Shown: positions 27,848 to 37,371, counted from the stretch's first letter. The stretch: 64,000 bases of DNA from QPIN01 sp965224575 (GCA_965224575.1 CBDCZQ010000006.1:2604001-2668000), one strand, 5' to 3'. Program-made: numbers and translations. Notes: generated from the sequence alone by a model not told the origin.

Positions 27848-28543
27848 TTAATATCGATTACCAAATAAATGGATAAAATGATGTTTGTATCTAAAAAAAG
27901 GAATTAATGCCGTACCTGCAATGAAACCACCTATATGAGCACCAAGGGCGACACCACCTTGTTGACCATCATTCATATAAGCGCTGAATAATTGCATTGC
28001 AAACCAAAATAGTAAGACATAAATTGCAGGGATACGCCTCGTAAAAAAAATTATTCCTAATGGAATAGCCATAAGGACTTGAGCGCGAGGGTAAAGTAGT
28101 AAATATGCGCCTAAGATACCAGAAATAGCACCACTTGCACCTATCATTGGGATGACAGAATTTGGTTCGGGTATCACTTGGGAAAAAACGGCTGCTATGC
28201 CGCATAACAAATAAAAAATGATAAACCGACCATGTCCCATGGCATCTTCAATATTATTTCCAAAAACCCAAAGATATAGCATATTTCCAATTAAATGCAT
28301 CCAGCCACCGTGCATAAACATGGATGTAAATATACTTAGCCAAGCGGGTATCATAACTTGTTCGGCGGGTAGGAATCCATCGCCCACTAATAAAGCAGGT
28401 ACCACACCTAAGCTATAAAAAACACCTTCAAGTTGTTCTGCTAAGGTTAGCTCCCAAAGAAAAACTAGAACACAGATTGTGATGAAGAAATAGGTAACAT
28501 AAGGCGTAATAGAAGTCGGGTTATCATCATGAATAGGGATCAT
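27848..28543 (-). CDS. Rhomboid family intramembrane serine protease
   Basis: A 231-residue, six-TM protein. GASGAISG (near residue 135) holds the catalytic Ser and HIGGF near residue 200 the catalytic His. MHGGWMHLIGNMLYLW, the loop1/TM2 motif with the conserved HxxxN, is present. Cleaves membrane proteins within the bilayer; substrate unknown. Convergent with the transaldolase gene (26-base gap). Confidence 0.93.
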   Translation of the reverse strand: MIPIHDDNPTSITPYVTYFFITICVLVFLWELTLAEQLEGVFYSLGVVPALLVGDGFLPAEQVMIPAWLSIFTSMFMHGGWMHLIGNMLYLWVFGNNIEDAMGHGRFIIFYLLCGIAAVFSQVIPEPNSVIPMIGASGAISGILGAYLLLYPRAQVLMAIPLGIIFFTRRIPAIYVLLFWFAMQLFSAYMNDGQQGGVALGAHIGGFIAGTALIPFFRYKHHFIHLFGNRY

Positions 28544-28706
28544 TAGGTTTACCTGTTTTGTTCGTAAAGAGAACGCTGCTACGGCAGTTATAAGCTAACT
28601 TATTGAATATACTTCGTTTGGATTAAATGAAGTGGGAAGGGTTTGATTGGGTTGCTGTCCGTTTACTCCGGCAACCCAATAACTAAAAGATAAAGAAAAT
28701 ATTGCT

Positions 28707-29762
28707 TTAAGTTGCTGAAAATGAAGCTAATGTCTGCATTAATGTGTCTAGTGATGGCTTTAGAATAGGTCCTACTGCAGGTATCGCAACCACTTTATTA
28801 ATAAGAGACTCAAGAGTAGAGATTTTGTTTTCAGCCAGGCTACTAATAGTTGATTTTGCTGGACCAGGTAATTTATTAAACACCTCAGACAAAGTACTGA
28901 TTTTAGAAGTAGCTTCGGTAATTTGAACTGCCGCTTTTGTTGCTGTGTCAGCATCAGTTACAGTACCCAGTGTATCTGTGACTGAGTTAACAATATTACC
29001 AAGATCGCTACCAATATTTACATAATCAGAAGGTTCATTGTCTATGGCTGAAATAGTATCGTCAGTGTCAGATGTTAATGGAGCATCTAATTCACTATCA
29101 TAAGGTAATAATTTTGGAAGTAGGAAGTAGGAAAGTAAACCAATAAGCAAAAATATGGGAATCCACAATAATTTTCCATATCTTGGTCTTTGAGTCGTTT
29201 CCATTCTTGGTGTTTTGTCAGTTTCGGTTTTTGCATTGCCTGTAATGCCTAACATGCCGGCAGGCATTGCTTTAGAAATATTATCTTTTTGCCCTTGGAG
29301 CATAGATAAAAGTCCATTGGCATCAAGATTATCACTGCTCATTTTTTTACGAATTACGCTCAAAATAAGAGGGGCAACAAGGCCTATTAAAGACGTAGCA
29401 GATTTACTTTTAATACCACTGAAACCAGCAATGGCAATGGCAATTTTTGATACGACGCCTTTACCCATTAATGACCCTAGAAGCTTTGTACCTGTTCCTA
29501 TTAATGAACTATGATCGCCACCAGAAAGCATGCTTGCAAAATTTCCCAAAAGTCCATCATCCATTCCACCAAGGGTATTTACAAGATTTGCAGCGCCACC
29601 TTCTTCTGATGAAGAGGTTAATAAACCATCTAAAATTCCAGAAACTGCTCCATTAACTGCATTCCCAGTATTTTCTTTAGATTCACCCAAAAGGTTTGTA
29701 ACTTGATCAATTACAACATCGCCAAGTTCATTTTTAATTAGATCAACGAGATTAAATGACAT
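28707..29762 (-). CDS. DUF937 family protein with TM segment
   Basis: A 351-residue protein. I start at 29762 (MSFNLVDLIKNELGD) with a GGAG upstream; the open frame continues for 65 more codons toward foldback element 3 (29860-30023) and those residues are element sequence or intergenic, not family sequence. The N-terminal DUF937 domain has repeated Gly/Leu stretches, then a TM segment (LLWIPIFLLIGLLSYFLL) near residue 180 and a Ser/Thr/Asp-rich C-terminal part. Function unknown; possibly envelope-associated. Confidence 0.75.
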   Translation of the reverse strand: MSFNLVDLIKNELGDVVIDQVTNLLGESKENTGNAVNGAVSGILDGLLTSSSEEGGAANLVNTLGGMDDGLLGNFASMLSGGDHSSLIGTGTKLLGSLMGKGVVSKIAIAIAGFSGIKSKSATSLIGLVAPLILSVIRKKMSSDNLDANGLLSMLQGQKDNISKAMPAGMLGITGNAKTETDKTPRMETTQRPRYGKLLWIPIFLLIGLLSYFLLPKLLPYDSELDAPLTSDTDDTISAIDNEPSDYVNIGSDLGNIVNSVTDTLGTVTDADTATKAAVQITEATSKISTLSEVFNKLPGPAKSTISSLAENKISTLESLINKVVAIPAVGPILKPSLDTLMQTLASFSAT

Positions 29763-29859
29763 TGAAGGACTCTCCCATTTCTTTAGTTTTAATTTGATGA
29801 GTAACTCCAAAATAATTATTGGAGTGTCAATTTCTCTATTACTTTTTAAGGTACATCCT

Positions 29860-30023
29860 TTAAGGAACCTCTGATCAAGTCCAATTATTTTTAGCTTGCT
29901 AAGACTGCCGATATTTTCCACGAAGATCGGTGCAATAGAGTGACTATTACGTCTCACTTCGTAAAAAATAGCGACAGTTTTTTCTGCGCTAAATTTTAAT
30001 CGACTTAATCAGAGGTTCCTTAA
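29860..30023. mobile_element. Foldback (MITE-like) element 3
   Basis: 164 bases with TTAA at both ends. Terminal repeats AAGGAACCTCTGATCAAGTC (left) and the inverse of AAGGAACCTCTGATTAAGTC (right) match except one base. The centre is CAATAGAGTGACTATTACG, an analogue of the CAATAGCCTGCTATTACG core in element 2. An inner stem of related arms surrounds it. No coding potential. It sits just upstream of the DUF937 gene. Confidence 0.8.
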
Positions 30024-30111
30024 GTAACTCTATTATAAGTTTAAGATATACTCTTAATTAATTAAGTATTATTCTGTTAACTAATAAGGATTCTAACAGG
30101 GAATTATCGCG

Positions 30112-30210
30112 ATGTCTAAGTTCAATGATATGACAGGCATCATAAAAAATTTAAATTTTTCTGACAAAACAGCACTAGAATATTTGTTTATCCTGCTGAT
30201 TTTTTTATAA
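30112..30210 (+). CDS. Possible 32-residue small protein
   Basis: ATG 30112 (MSKFNDMTGIIKN) to TAA 30210, preceded by AGGGA at a suitable distance. Mixed polar N-terminus and hydrophobic LEYLFILLIFL tail. No homologue known to me; the frame is short and the region AT-rich, so this may be chance. Confidence 0.25.
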   Translation: MSKFNDMTGIIKNLNFSDKTALEYLFILLIFL

Positions 30211-30334
30211 TGCAAATTGTCATACTATTGCAATTACTAATAACTGTTAGTTTATAAAAGGTATATCACTAAAGCAAAAGGTTTTTTATTAATCGTATGC
30301 TCTACGACACTGCCATTGACTTAAGGCAAGCTTT

Positions 30335-30427
30335 GTAGGTTGATGATATGGGCTAATGGCTTTATCGTTAATCCAATATTTTGGTAACCCCTTGTTGGGC
30401 TGCCAAAAAGACGGCAGCCCAACCTAC
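30335..30427 (+). repeat. Dispersed repeat A, copy 2
   Basis: About 93 bases: GTAGGTTGATGATATG at the left, TTATCGTTAATCCAA, then TTGGGCTGCCAAAAAG and GACGGCAGCCCAACCTAC. The right half is itself a hairpin (TTGGGCTGCC / GGCAGCCCAA). Copy closest to A3. Confidence 0.8.
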
Positions 30428-30494
30428 AACAGTGATTTCTTAAGTTAATGGTCGTGATGTTCTACGAGGGAACAATTAATTATCTATATCTTCT

Positions 30495-31328
30495 ATGACT
30501 GATTTTTTAAATCTACCTGACTCTTTACTCTTTGATTTAACACATTCAGAAACACTTGTTGTTTGCTTATTATTTATATGGACGGGCTTTGTACGGACTG
30601 GATTAGGGTTTGGTGGGGCGGCATTGGGTCTGCCATTGATGTTATTTGTCAGACCTGATTTATTGCTTTGGTTGCCTGTTATAGGTACACATTTACTGTT
30701 TTTTTCCGGGCTTACTTTAAGTCGACGTTTACATCATGTTGATTGGGCTTATTTACGTCATGCGTTATGGTTTATAATTCCACCAGCGTTAGCTGGTGTT
30801 TTTGGGTTAGTTAATTTACCGGCAATATGGCTTAACTTATTTATTTATGCCATTACACTGTTTTACGGTGTAATTTGGGTGTTAAATCGTGTTATTAAAA
30901 GTCAACACGAATGGGCGGATAAGCTTTTATTGATGATTGGTGGCTACGTGGCAGGTATGTCATTAACAGGTGCACCTTTAATGGTTGCTGTCTTTATGCG
31001 CAATGTAAATCGAGAGCGTTTACGAAATACGTTATTTGTCCTATGGTTTACAATAGTCTCGATCAAAATGATAACCTTTATTACTTTGTCCGTTAATCTG
31101 CATTTTATTGAAGCATTAAGCTTAATTCCAGTTGCGGCCATTGGACATATTATGGGCTTAAAGGCTCATAACAAAATTATTCAAAATGATCAGGTTTTCA
31201 AGCAATGGGTTGGAGCTGGTCTTGTTGTGGTAAGCATTCTGGGTTTATTAAACCTATACCAAAGCGTTTGTTTAAACGCAGAAGTCAAGGCTCAGTTCTG
31301 TTGGGTGGGTTCAATGCTAAACCTGTAA
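30495..31328 (+). CDS. TauE/SafE family membrane permease
   Basis: A 277-residue multi-TM protein (about eight TM segments). The N-terminal GFVRTGLGFGGAALGLPLML and central TGAPLMVAVFM are the two halves of the family's Gly/Pro-rich motif. Family members export sulfite, sulfoacetate or related organosulfur anions. It is alone; no sulfur genes flank it. The tail from about residue 260 (LNAEVKAQFCWVGSML) continues into sequence bordering repeats, so the end may be recent. Confidence 0.83.
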   Translation: MTDFLNLPDSLLFDLTHSETLVVCLLFIWTGFVRTGLGFGGAALGLPLMLFVRPDLLLWLPVIGTHLLFFSGLTLSRRLHHVDWAYLRHALWFIIPPALAGVFGLVNLPAIWLNLFIYAITLFYGVIWVLNRVIKSQHEWADKLLLMIGGYVAGMSLTGAPLMVAVFMRNVNRERLRNTLFVLWFTIVSIKMITFITLSVNLHFIEALSLIPVAAIGHIMGLKAHNKIIQNDQVFKQWVGAGLVVVSILGLLNLYQSVCLNAEVKAQFCWVGSMLNL

Positions 31329-31340
31329 GGCGCAGGAGTC

Positions 31341-31370
31341 ATAGGTTGGATGAGTGATAACGTTATCCGA
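31341..31370 (-). repeat. Repeat B fragment, reversed
   Basis: Reads on the minus strand as TCGGATAACGTTATCACTC then ATCCAACCTA, which matches the right end of repeat B (TGTCGGATAACGCTCCGC, CTCATCCAACCTACG). It lies 12 bases after the TauE/SafE gene and outside the cluster at 51-55 kb. Confidence 0.6.
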
Positions 31371-31512
31371 TATTTTTAGATATTACGAAAAGATGGAATA
31401 CGGTAATAGAATATTAAGTACCTACGCATAATTATTTTAACAATTTTGCGCAGGATTTTTTATCAGATTCAAGACGCATAAATAGGCGCATAGCAGGCTA
31501 TGTAACTATTTA

Positions 31513-33264
31513 GAGTCTACTCAGAAACCACAACGCATTGATAATATTAATATATTAGTCTATTTATGATAAAATAGTGCACGGAAAAACAGATAAACGA
31601 CTCAAAACCTGTGCACCTATGATCCGAACCTGTAGCTCGAAACAACTCACTCTAGCAGAATTTGACTGGCCTTTTGACACGGCTCTAGATAAACACAATC
31701 GCTGGGTAAAAATGAGTCAATGCATTCCCTGGGATGACTTAGCAGAGGGTTATTATCAAGGGCTTTCGGCAGACACAGGGCGTCCAGCCAAGGATGCACG
31801 CTGCGTCATCGGTGCAGTGATCATAAAACACAAGCTAAGCCTTTCTGATATTGAAACGGTTCAGCAAATTCAAGAAAACCCTTATATGCAATTTTTTGTA
31901 GGATTTGCCAGTTTTCAGGCGGAACCACCCTTTGCGCCTTCATTACTCGTTGATATTAGAAAACGCATGGGAGCATCCGTTTTTGAAGTATTCGAGCAAG
32001 CGATTATTAACGCACATGATGGCGAAAAGGAAAAAAGTCAGGCTAAAGCAGACCTAGAATCAGACCCCTCATCGCAGATCAATAGCAAAGAAAACGAAGA
32101 TGATTCATTGCAAGGAAACGTAGAAGACGAAGCGAAATCTGATTCACAAGAAATAGAAATAGGAAATTCAAAAGAAATTGACACACATCAAGGCAAACTG
32201 ATTCTTGATGCCACTGTGGTTGAGCAAGCCATCCGTTATCCAACAGACCTTAACCTACTCAATGAAGCGCGTGAGTTCAGTGAGAAAATCATTGATTTCC
32301 TTTATTTAGAAACAACGCTGGATAAGAAGCCACGTACCTATCGAGAAAAGGCACGATCTGCTTTTTTATCGATCGTCAAACAAAAACGTCCTGGCAGGAA
32401 AAAACTACGCCGAGGAATAAAACAACAACTGCAATATCTTCGCCGTAACCTGAGACATATTGAACAACTCCTGACATACTGGCCTGAAGGCACAGAACTT
32501 CCATTACCTCGCTGGTTACTCTATCGCTACTGGGTGATTCAACACCTCTATGAACAGCAATGGGCAATGTATACCACTAAAACTCGTCGTTGTGATAATA
32601 GAATCGTCAGTATCAGCCAACCTTATGTACGCCCCATCATTCGAGGCAAACAAAACAAGGTGGTTGAATTTGGCGCTAAACTCAGTGTCAGCCTAACAGA
32701 TGATGGGTTTTCTCGTGTAGATCATTTGCGCTGGGATGCTTTTCATGAAGGGTTGGATTTAACATCACAAGTTGAACACTATCATCAGCGAACGGGCTAT
32801 TACCCAGAAAAGATCTTGGCAGACCCACTTTATGGCACGCGAGAAAACCGGAATTATCTTAAAAGCAAAGGCATCCACTTTGCGGGAAAACCACTCGGTC
32901 GACCCAAGAAAGAGACAGAAGACAACCGGGAAGAACTCAAACAACTCAAAGCACAACGAAGAGCAGATTATCTACAACGGATACCCATTGAAGGCAAATT
33001 TGGCCAAGGCAAGAATGGCTATCGACTGAATTATATTAGAGCCAAGCGTGCAGATACCTCACTGGCATGGATCAATAGCATATTCTTGGTGATGAACCTA
33101 TTGATCCTGGAAAGGATCTTTTTTGCCTGTCGTAAAAGCAGTCAAATCAGAGATATATTGTCGTTAAAACAAATTGAAAAAATATTATGTTGTCAGATGC
33201 AGAGAATTTTTCAATTTTTTGGCCAGTTTTGTAAAAAACTCGTGCTGATTTACTGAGCAGACTC
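31513..33264 (+). mobile_element. IS5/IS1182-like insertion sequence
   Basis: 1,752 bases. TIRs GAGTCTACTCAG (left) and CTGAGCAGACTC (right) match at 11 of 12. Direct flanking TATTTA at 31507-31512 and 33265-33270 is the 6-bp target duplication. It carries one intact transposase gene, whose stop codon is inside the right TIR. It is inserted in foldback element 4. Family assignment is from the transposase. Confidence 0.88.
31577..33256 (+). CDS. IS5/IS1182-like transposase, full length
   Basis: A 559-residue transposase (GTG start; an alternative ATG is at 31619). N-terminal domain has PWDDLAEGYYQGLSADTGRP and RCVIGAVIIKHKLSLSDIE. Then an acidic linker (about residues 150-205) and a DDE catalytic domain: LILDATVVEQAI (D), LADPLYGTRENRN (D) and a C-terminal region with IEGKFGQGKNGY (E). 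All three acidic positions seem present, so the element may be active. Closest to the IS5/IS1182 group by sequence style. Confidence 0.82.
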   Translation: MHGKTDKRLKTCAPMIRTCSSKQLTLAEFDWPFDTALDKHNRWVKMSQCIPWDDLAEGYYQGLSADTGRPAKDARCVIGAVIIKHKLSLSDIETVQQIQENPYMQFFVGFASFQAEPPFAPSLLVDIRKRMGASVFEVFEQAIINAHDGEKEKSQAKADLESDPSSQINSKENEDDSLQGNVEDEAKSDSQEIEIGNSKEIDTHQGKLILDATVVEQAIRYPTDLNLLNEAREFSEKIIDFLYLETTLDKKPRTYREKARSAFLSIVKQKRPGRKKLRRGIKQQLQYLRRNLRHIEQLLTYWPEGTELPLPRWLLYRYWVIQHLYEQQWAMYTTKTRRCDNRIVSISQPYVRPIIRGKQNKVVEFGAKLSVSLTDDGFSRVDHLRWDAFHEGLDLTSQVEHYHQRTGYYPEKILADPLYGTRENRNYLKSKGIHFAGKPLGRPKKETEDNREELKQLKAQRRADYLQRIPIEGKFGQGKNGYRLNYIRAKRADTSLAWINSIFLVMNLLILERIFFACRKSSQIRDILSLKQIEKILCCQMQRIFQFFGQFCKKLVLIY

Positions 33265-33334
33265 TATTTATGCAACGCCGAATATGATAAAAAAGACAAG
33301 TAAAATGTTAAAATAATTATGCGTGGGTACTTAG

Positions 33335-34009
33335 TTACCAAGGCAAAAGCTCACCATTCATATGCCAAAAACCACCCGTGTTTTCAAGGTTTAGTTCGTT
33401 CAAACGCTCAATCAATCCTGATGCGGATTCAGCGGTATCAATTAAGCCGCCATGCCCTGTCATATCCGTTTTTACCCAACCAGGATGTAAAATAGCAACC
33501 GCAATACCTAGTGGTTTCAGGTCAATAGCTAAAGATTTACCTGCTGCATTTACTGCCGCTTTAGACATACGATAACCATAACTACCACCGGAATCATTGT
33601 CGGCTATAGACCCCATGCGGCTAGTGATAATACCTACTTTACTTCCTTTGCCCAAATTATCTATCAATGCCTGAGTCGTTAGTAAAGGACCCAGGCTATT
33701 GACTTCAAACATTCGTTTACAACTGGAAATACTCTCTTCGTTTAGATCATTCATGGCAATACCATCAGCAATACCAGCATTATTTATTAGCCAATCTACT
33801 TGGCGACCAGATAAAGTGTTGGCAAGTTTAAATAAATTTTTTTGATCACTCACCTCAACATCTTCAATTACTTCAACACCCAGATCATCTAATGCTGTTG
33901 AACGCTGACGACAAGTGGCAATTACTTGAAAACCATTTTGTTTTAACTGTGCACAAAGCTCTAAACCGATACCACGATTACTGCCAGTGACTAGTGCTGT
34001 TTGCTTCAT
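33335..34009 (-). CDS. SDR family NAD(P)-dependent oxidoreductase
   Basis: A 224-residue short-chain dehydrogenase. TGSNRGIGLELC is the nucleotide loop (residues 8-19), NNAG near 75, and YGYRMSK the catalytic Tyr-x3-Lys near 150. The ending (GFWHMNGELLPW) fits a short form. Its stop is one base from foldback element 4, so the C-terminus is unchanged by that insertion. Substrate unknown. Divergent from the CHAT gene. Confidence 0.9.
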   Translation of the reverse strand: MKQTALVTGSNRGIGLELCAQLKQNGFQVIATCRQRSTALDDLGVEVIEDVEVSDQKNLFKLANTLSGRQVDWLINNAGIADGIAMNDLNEESISSCKRMFEVNSLGPLLTTQALIDNLGKGSKVGIITSRMGSIADNDSGGSYGYRMSKAAVNAAGKSLAIDLKPLGIAVAILHPGWVKTDMTGHGGLIDTAESASGLIERLNELNLENTGGFWHMNGELLPW

Positions 34010-34212
34010 TTTAAATTTCTCTTATTGTTGGTTTATAAATTCTTCGCTCTTTTTTTTAATAGAAGTTTATAGATTATAATCAGATAATGTTTATCAAGTT
34101 CTCAACTCCCTATACTCGTCAAGATAACGTAGACGATGTACCAGGTTGACTTCTTCTTAAAAGAGATGATTCATTTAAAACACACTGTGTGTATAGAAAT
34201 ATAAGGAAAAAA

Positions 34213-37200
34213 ATGAAACAACAATTAAAAAATATTTTCATCCTCATATTCTGTGCAATCATTTTGAATGGCTGTGGAGCAACACTTCTTACTTATAAAC
34301 CTGTAGAAAACTCCAATATCTTGAGTGCCATGCGAACAATTAGAAATAAAATACTGGCTCAACCCATACAAAAAGCCCCCTCACAAATCGAAATAACAGA
34401 AAATACTCTTAAAATTATAGGTACCTTCGAAGGAAAAAAATTTAAAAAGGCATCATTCAACTTTTTTTCTAAAGACTATAAAGAGGCTGTAGGATTGATA
34501 AATTTTAAGGATATTACTGAAATACAATACCATACCAAAAAAGACTGGTTTATGGTTACTCTCATCAATAAACAAAATGATGACCTTTTATTTAGGTATT
34601 TTTCACATACTAAAACTGATGCTCAACAGTTTATTGACAATATTGAAACTTTAATAAAACATAAAGTAGACCCTCTCAACCCTATTGTTTTGTCAACTAA
34701 TTACCAATTAAGTCCCTCTGAAATAGAAGCATATTTTATAATTCTTAAATCCTTTGTACTAAACCCCGATAGTGAAAAGTTTGTTATTGCTGAACCCAGC
34801 TTTCTAAGTGCCTTAGCTAATATAGAAAGAGTTTCAGGTAAAAACCATACTGATGTCGGTGATTTTTCCAACAGCTTAGCTGCAATTTATCAATCTCTAG
34901 GTAAATATGAGCAGGCAGAACCTTTGTATCTTAAAAGCTTAGCCATACAGGAAAAAGCCTTTGGAAAAGACGATATTAAGGTAACAAATATTTTGGATAA
35001 CCTAACAAGGCTTTATGCAGAACAAGGTCGATTTCAAAAAGCTGAAAGTTTTGGTCAAAAAAGCTTGGCGATTAAAGAACAAAAGCTGGGAAAAAATGAT
35101 ATTTCTGTTGTCGCCAGTTTAAATAATTTAAGTTCAATTAACCAAGCACAAAGACGTTATGAACGTGCGGATATGTTTAATGAACGTAGCCTATCAATTA
35201 TGGAGCGATTAATACTAAGCGGTCACATTAATGCAGCTCTTGCTTTATCTAATATTTTTACCAGAACTCAACTAACACCAAGTAAAAATGACGTAGGTAT
35301 TGCAAAAGGCTTCAATCAAGTAACGAGCATTATAGGTTTAGCGATAACGGGTATCTATTTAACAGATTATATGTTGAGTTGGTTCGATATAGGTATATAT
35401 GCAAACAAGAAAAGAACCAAGAAAATTGTAAATAACACTGCCTTAGCGAGTATTTATCATGCGCAAGGTAAGTTCGTACAAGCTGAACCGCTATTTAAAG
35501 AAGTATTAGAGATAAAGAAACAAGAATTAGGTGATGACCATTTAAATGTTGCAAATAGTTTAAGCGATTTAGCCAAAACTTATTATGCACAAGGTAAGTA
35601 TAAAGAAGCTGAACCTTTGCTTCATCAAGCACTTACAATTCATGAGAATAAATTAGCTAGTAACCACCCCTCGGTTGCTGATGACATAAATGGTTTGGCG
35701 TTAATATATGCTTCTCAGAATCAACATGAGAAGGCAAAACCTTTATTTCAAAAAAGTTTGAGGAGCACAAACCGATCATTAAACCGTTGGTTATGGGGTG
35801 CAGGCGAAAAAACACGACTAGCTTATCTGCAACAACAGGAAACCAAACGAGATATTTATCTCAGCTTTTACAGTTTGATCAACGATCCCGACGAGGCACT
35901 TTTTTTTTCATTAACTCGCAAAGGTTTATTATTACGAATTTCTTCTGAAGTCAGTAAATTAGCGAAACAAAGTACCGACCCAAATATTAAAAAGAAAACT
36001 CAAACATTTAATGCACTAAGGACACAATTATCAGAACTCTATTTAACCGAAAAAACTGATCAGACCGAAATTCAAGCATTAGAAGAAAAAATCAACACGA
36101 TAGAACAGCAATTAAGTCAAAAAATTAGTAGTTTTAAAAATAATAAAATCGAAATGACCACTGCACAGGTTTTAAATAATCTTGATCCTACGGAAAGCAT
36201 GGTAGATTTTTTAATTTACAAAGATTTTGACTTTAAAAGTCGTAAATTTAAAGAAGATCAAGTGATTGCTTTAGTTGCCAACAAACAAAATGGTGTGCAG
36301 TTGGTTAAATTGGGGAGCCTCGCACCTATTGCAGCGACTATTAAAACTTACCGGTCAAATATTTCAAGAATTCGTCCTATAAAATCATCTGCTCAAACCC
36401 TCTTTCAACAACTTTGGGCTCCCCTGACTCCATATTTAAAAAACACTAAAACCGTTTATGTAGTACCAGACGGCTCTTTACATTTACTCCCTTTTAAGGC
36501 ATTACGAGATCAGGGTGGCTTGTATTTGACTGAAAAATGGCAACTGATTACCTTGAATTCCCCTCGTGATATTGTGTTGACAAAAAAGTCTGATAAAACC
36601 ACAACGGTAGCAGCTATTTTTGCAGCACCAGACTTTGAAGATAAAAATGAACAACCAAATGTAACCGCTGACATAAAAGCTATTCATTTCAGCGAATTAC
36701 CTGGCACTCTCAAAGAAGGACAGCAAATTGAGAAATTATTTGCTCAAAAACAATCACAATCGTCTGTTAAATTATTTACAAAAAGACAAGCCACTGAGCA
36801 AAAAGTCATGTCTTTGATATCGCCTAAAATACTGCACCTTGCTACACATGGTTTTTTCCTGAAAGATAATGTTAATGATAATAAAAATTTGGAGCGCGGT
36901 TTAACACTAAGATCTGGACAAGAAACGATTGCACCGCTATTTATCCAAAACCCGTTAGCACGTTCAGGCTTAGCATTTGCTGGTGCAAATTCAGGAATTA
37001 AAGGTTATAAGCGAGCAGATGATACTAATGGTATTTTAACGGCACTGGAAGTTTTAAACTTAAATCTAGAGGGGACTGATTTGGTCGTGCTATCAGCTTG
37101 TGAAACTGGTCTTGGAGATATTAAAGTTGGTGAAGGCGTATACAGCTTAAATCGTTCTTTTCAAGAAGCAGGTGCTAAAATGGTATTATCAACTTTGTGG

Positions 37201-37371
37201 GGCGTGGCTGACGATGCAACGGGTGTATTCATGCAGAAGTTTTATTCCCGTTTTTTGAATGGCGAATCTGCACAAAAAGCCATGCAAGAAACCCAAAACG
37301 AATTTATGCGTGACGAGAAATATAGTCATCCTTTTTTTTGGGCAGGCTTTGTTATGATTGGTAAGGAGTAA
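34213..37371 (+). CDS. TPR-CHAT domain lipoprotein
   Basis: A 1,052-residue protein starting at ATG 34213 (AAGGA upstream). The signal peptide ends with lipobox LNG-C21, so it is probably lipidated and exported. Residues about 220-520 hold TPR/kinesin-light-chain-like repeats (YEQAEPLYLKSLAIQEKAFG, 20). A hydrophobic stretch near residue 380 interrupts them. A coiled-coil-like region (about 590-650) precedes a C-terminal CHAT domain with THGF (His879) and SACETG (Cys963), the caspase-like dyad. So it is a likely secreted or periplasmic protease. No partner gene or obvious substrate is near. CHAT genes with TPRs are common and mostly uncharacterised. Confidence 0.85.
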   Translation: MKQQLKNIFILIFCAIILNGCGATLLTYKPVENSNILSAMRTIRNKILAQPIQKAPSQIEITENTLKIIGTFEGKKFKKASFNFFSKDYKEAVGLINFKDITEIQYHTKKDWFMVTLINKQNDDLLFRYFSHTKTDAQQFIDNIETLIKHKVDPLNPIVLSTNYQLSPSEIEAYFIILKSFVLNPDSEKFVIAEPSFLSALANIERVSGKNHTDVGDFSNSLAAIYQSLGKYEQAEPLYLKSLAIQEKAFGKDDIKVTNILDNLTRLYAEQGRFQKAESFGQKSLAIKEQKLGKNDISVVASLNNLSSINQAQRRYERADMFNERSLSIMERLILSGHINAALALSNIFTRTQLTPSKNDVGIAKGFNQVTSIIGLAITGIYLTDYMLSWFDIGIYANKKRTKKIVNNTALASIYHAQGKFVQAEPLFKEVLEIKKQELGDDHLNVANSLSDLAKTYYAQGKYKEAEPLLHQALTIHENKLASNHPSVADDINGLALIYASQNQHEKAKPLFQKSLRSTNRSLNRWLWGAGEKTRLAYLQQQETKRDIYLSFYSLINDPDEALFFSLTRKGLLLRISSEVSKLAKQSTDPNIKKKTQTFNALRTQLSELYLTEKTDQTEIQALEEKINTIEQQLSQKISSFKNNKIEMTTAQVLNNLDPTESMVDFLIYKDFDFKSRKFKEDQVIALVANKQNGVQLVKLGSLAPIAATIKTYRSNISRIRPIKSSAQTLFQQLWAPLTPYLKNTKTVYVVPDGSLHLLPFKALRDQGGLYLTEKWQLITLNSPRDIVLTKKSDKTTTVAAIFAAPDFEDKNEQPNVTADIKAIHFSELPGTLKEGQQIEKLFAQKQSQSSVKLFTKRQATEQKVMSLISPKILHLATHGFFLKDNVNDNKNLERGLTLRSGQETIAPLFIQNPLARSGLAFAGANSGIKGYKRADDTNGILTALEVLNLNLEGTDLVVLSACETGLGDIKVGEGVYSLNRSFQEAGAKMVLSTLWGVADDATGVFMQKFYSRFLNGESAQKAMQETQNEFMRDEKYSHPFFWAGFVMIGKE

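Larger units (their letters stand above)
29763..30494. other. Intergenic region with element 3 and repeat A2
   Basis: A 732-base stretch. It holds foldback element 3, a possible 32-codon ORF at 30112 and repeat A2. The A2 copy sits between imperfect inverted arms containing CCATTGACTTAAG (ending near 30325) and CTTAAGTTAATGG (30439 onward), suggesting an older nested element. Confidence 0.65.
31415..33333. mobile_element. Foldback element 4, split by an IS
   Basis: Two parts, 31415-31512 and 33271-33333, together 161 bases after removing the IS and one TSD copy. TIRs TAAGTACCTACGCATAATTA and the inverse of TAAGTACCCACGCATAATTA, plus TTTTAACA. Interior arms (TTTTTTATCAGATTC and GAATATGATAAAAAA) pair. 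Its centre, read on the minus strand, is GTTACATAGCCTGCTATGCG, nearly identical to the centre of element 1. Its right end lies 1 base from the stop codon of the SDR gene (33335). Confidence 0.82.

Noticed and set aside
29763..29957. N-terminal 65-residue extension of the DUF937 gene
   Set aside because: The extra codons lie in sequence continuing into foldback element 3; GGAG and the family start fit 29762 instead.
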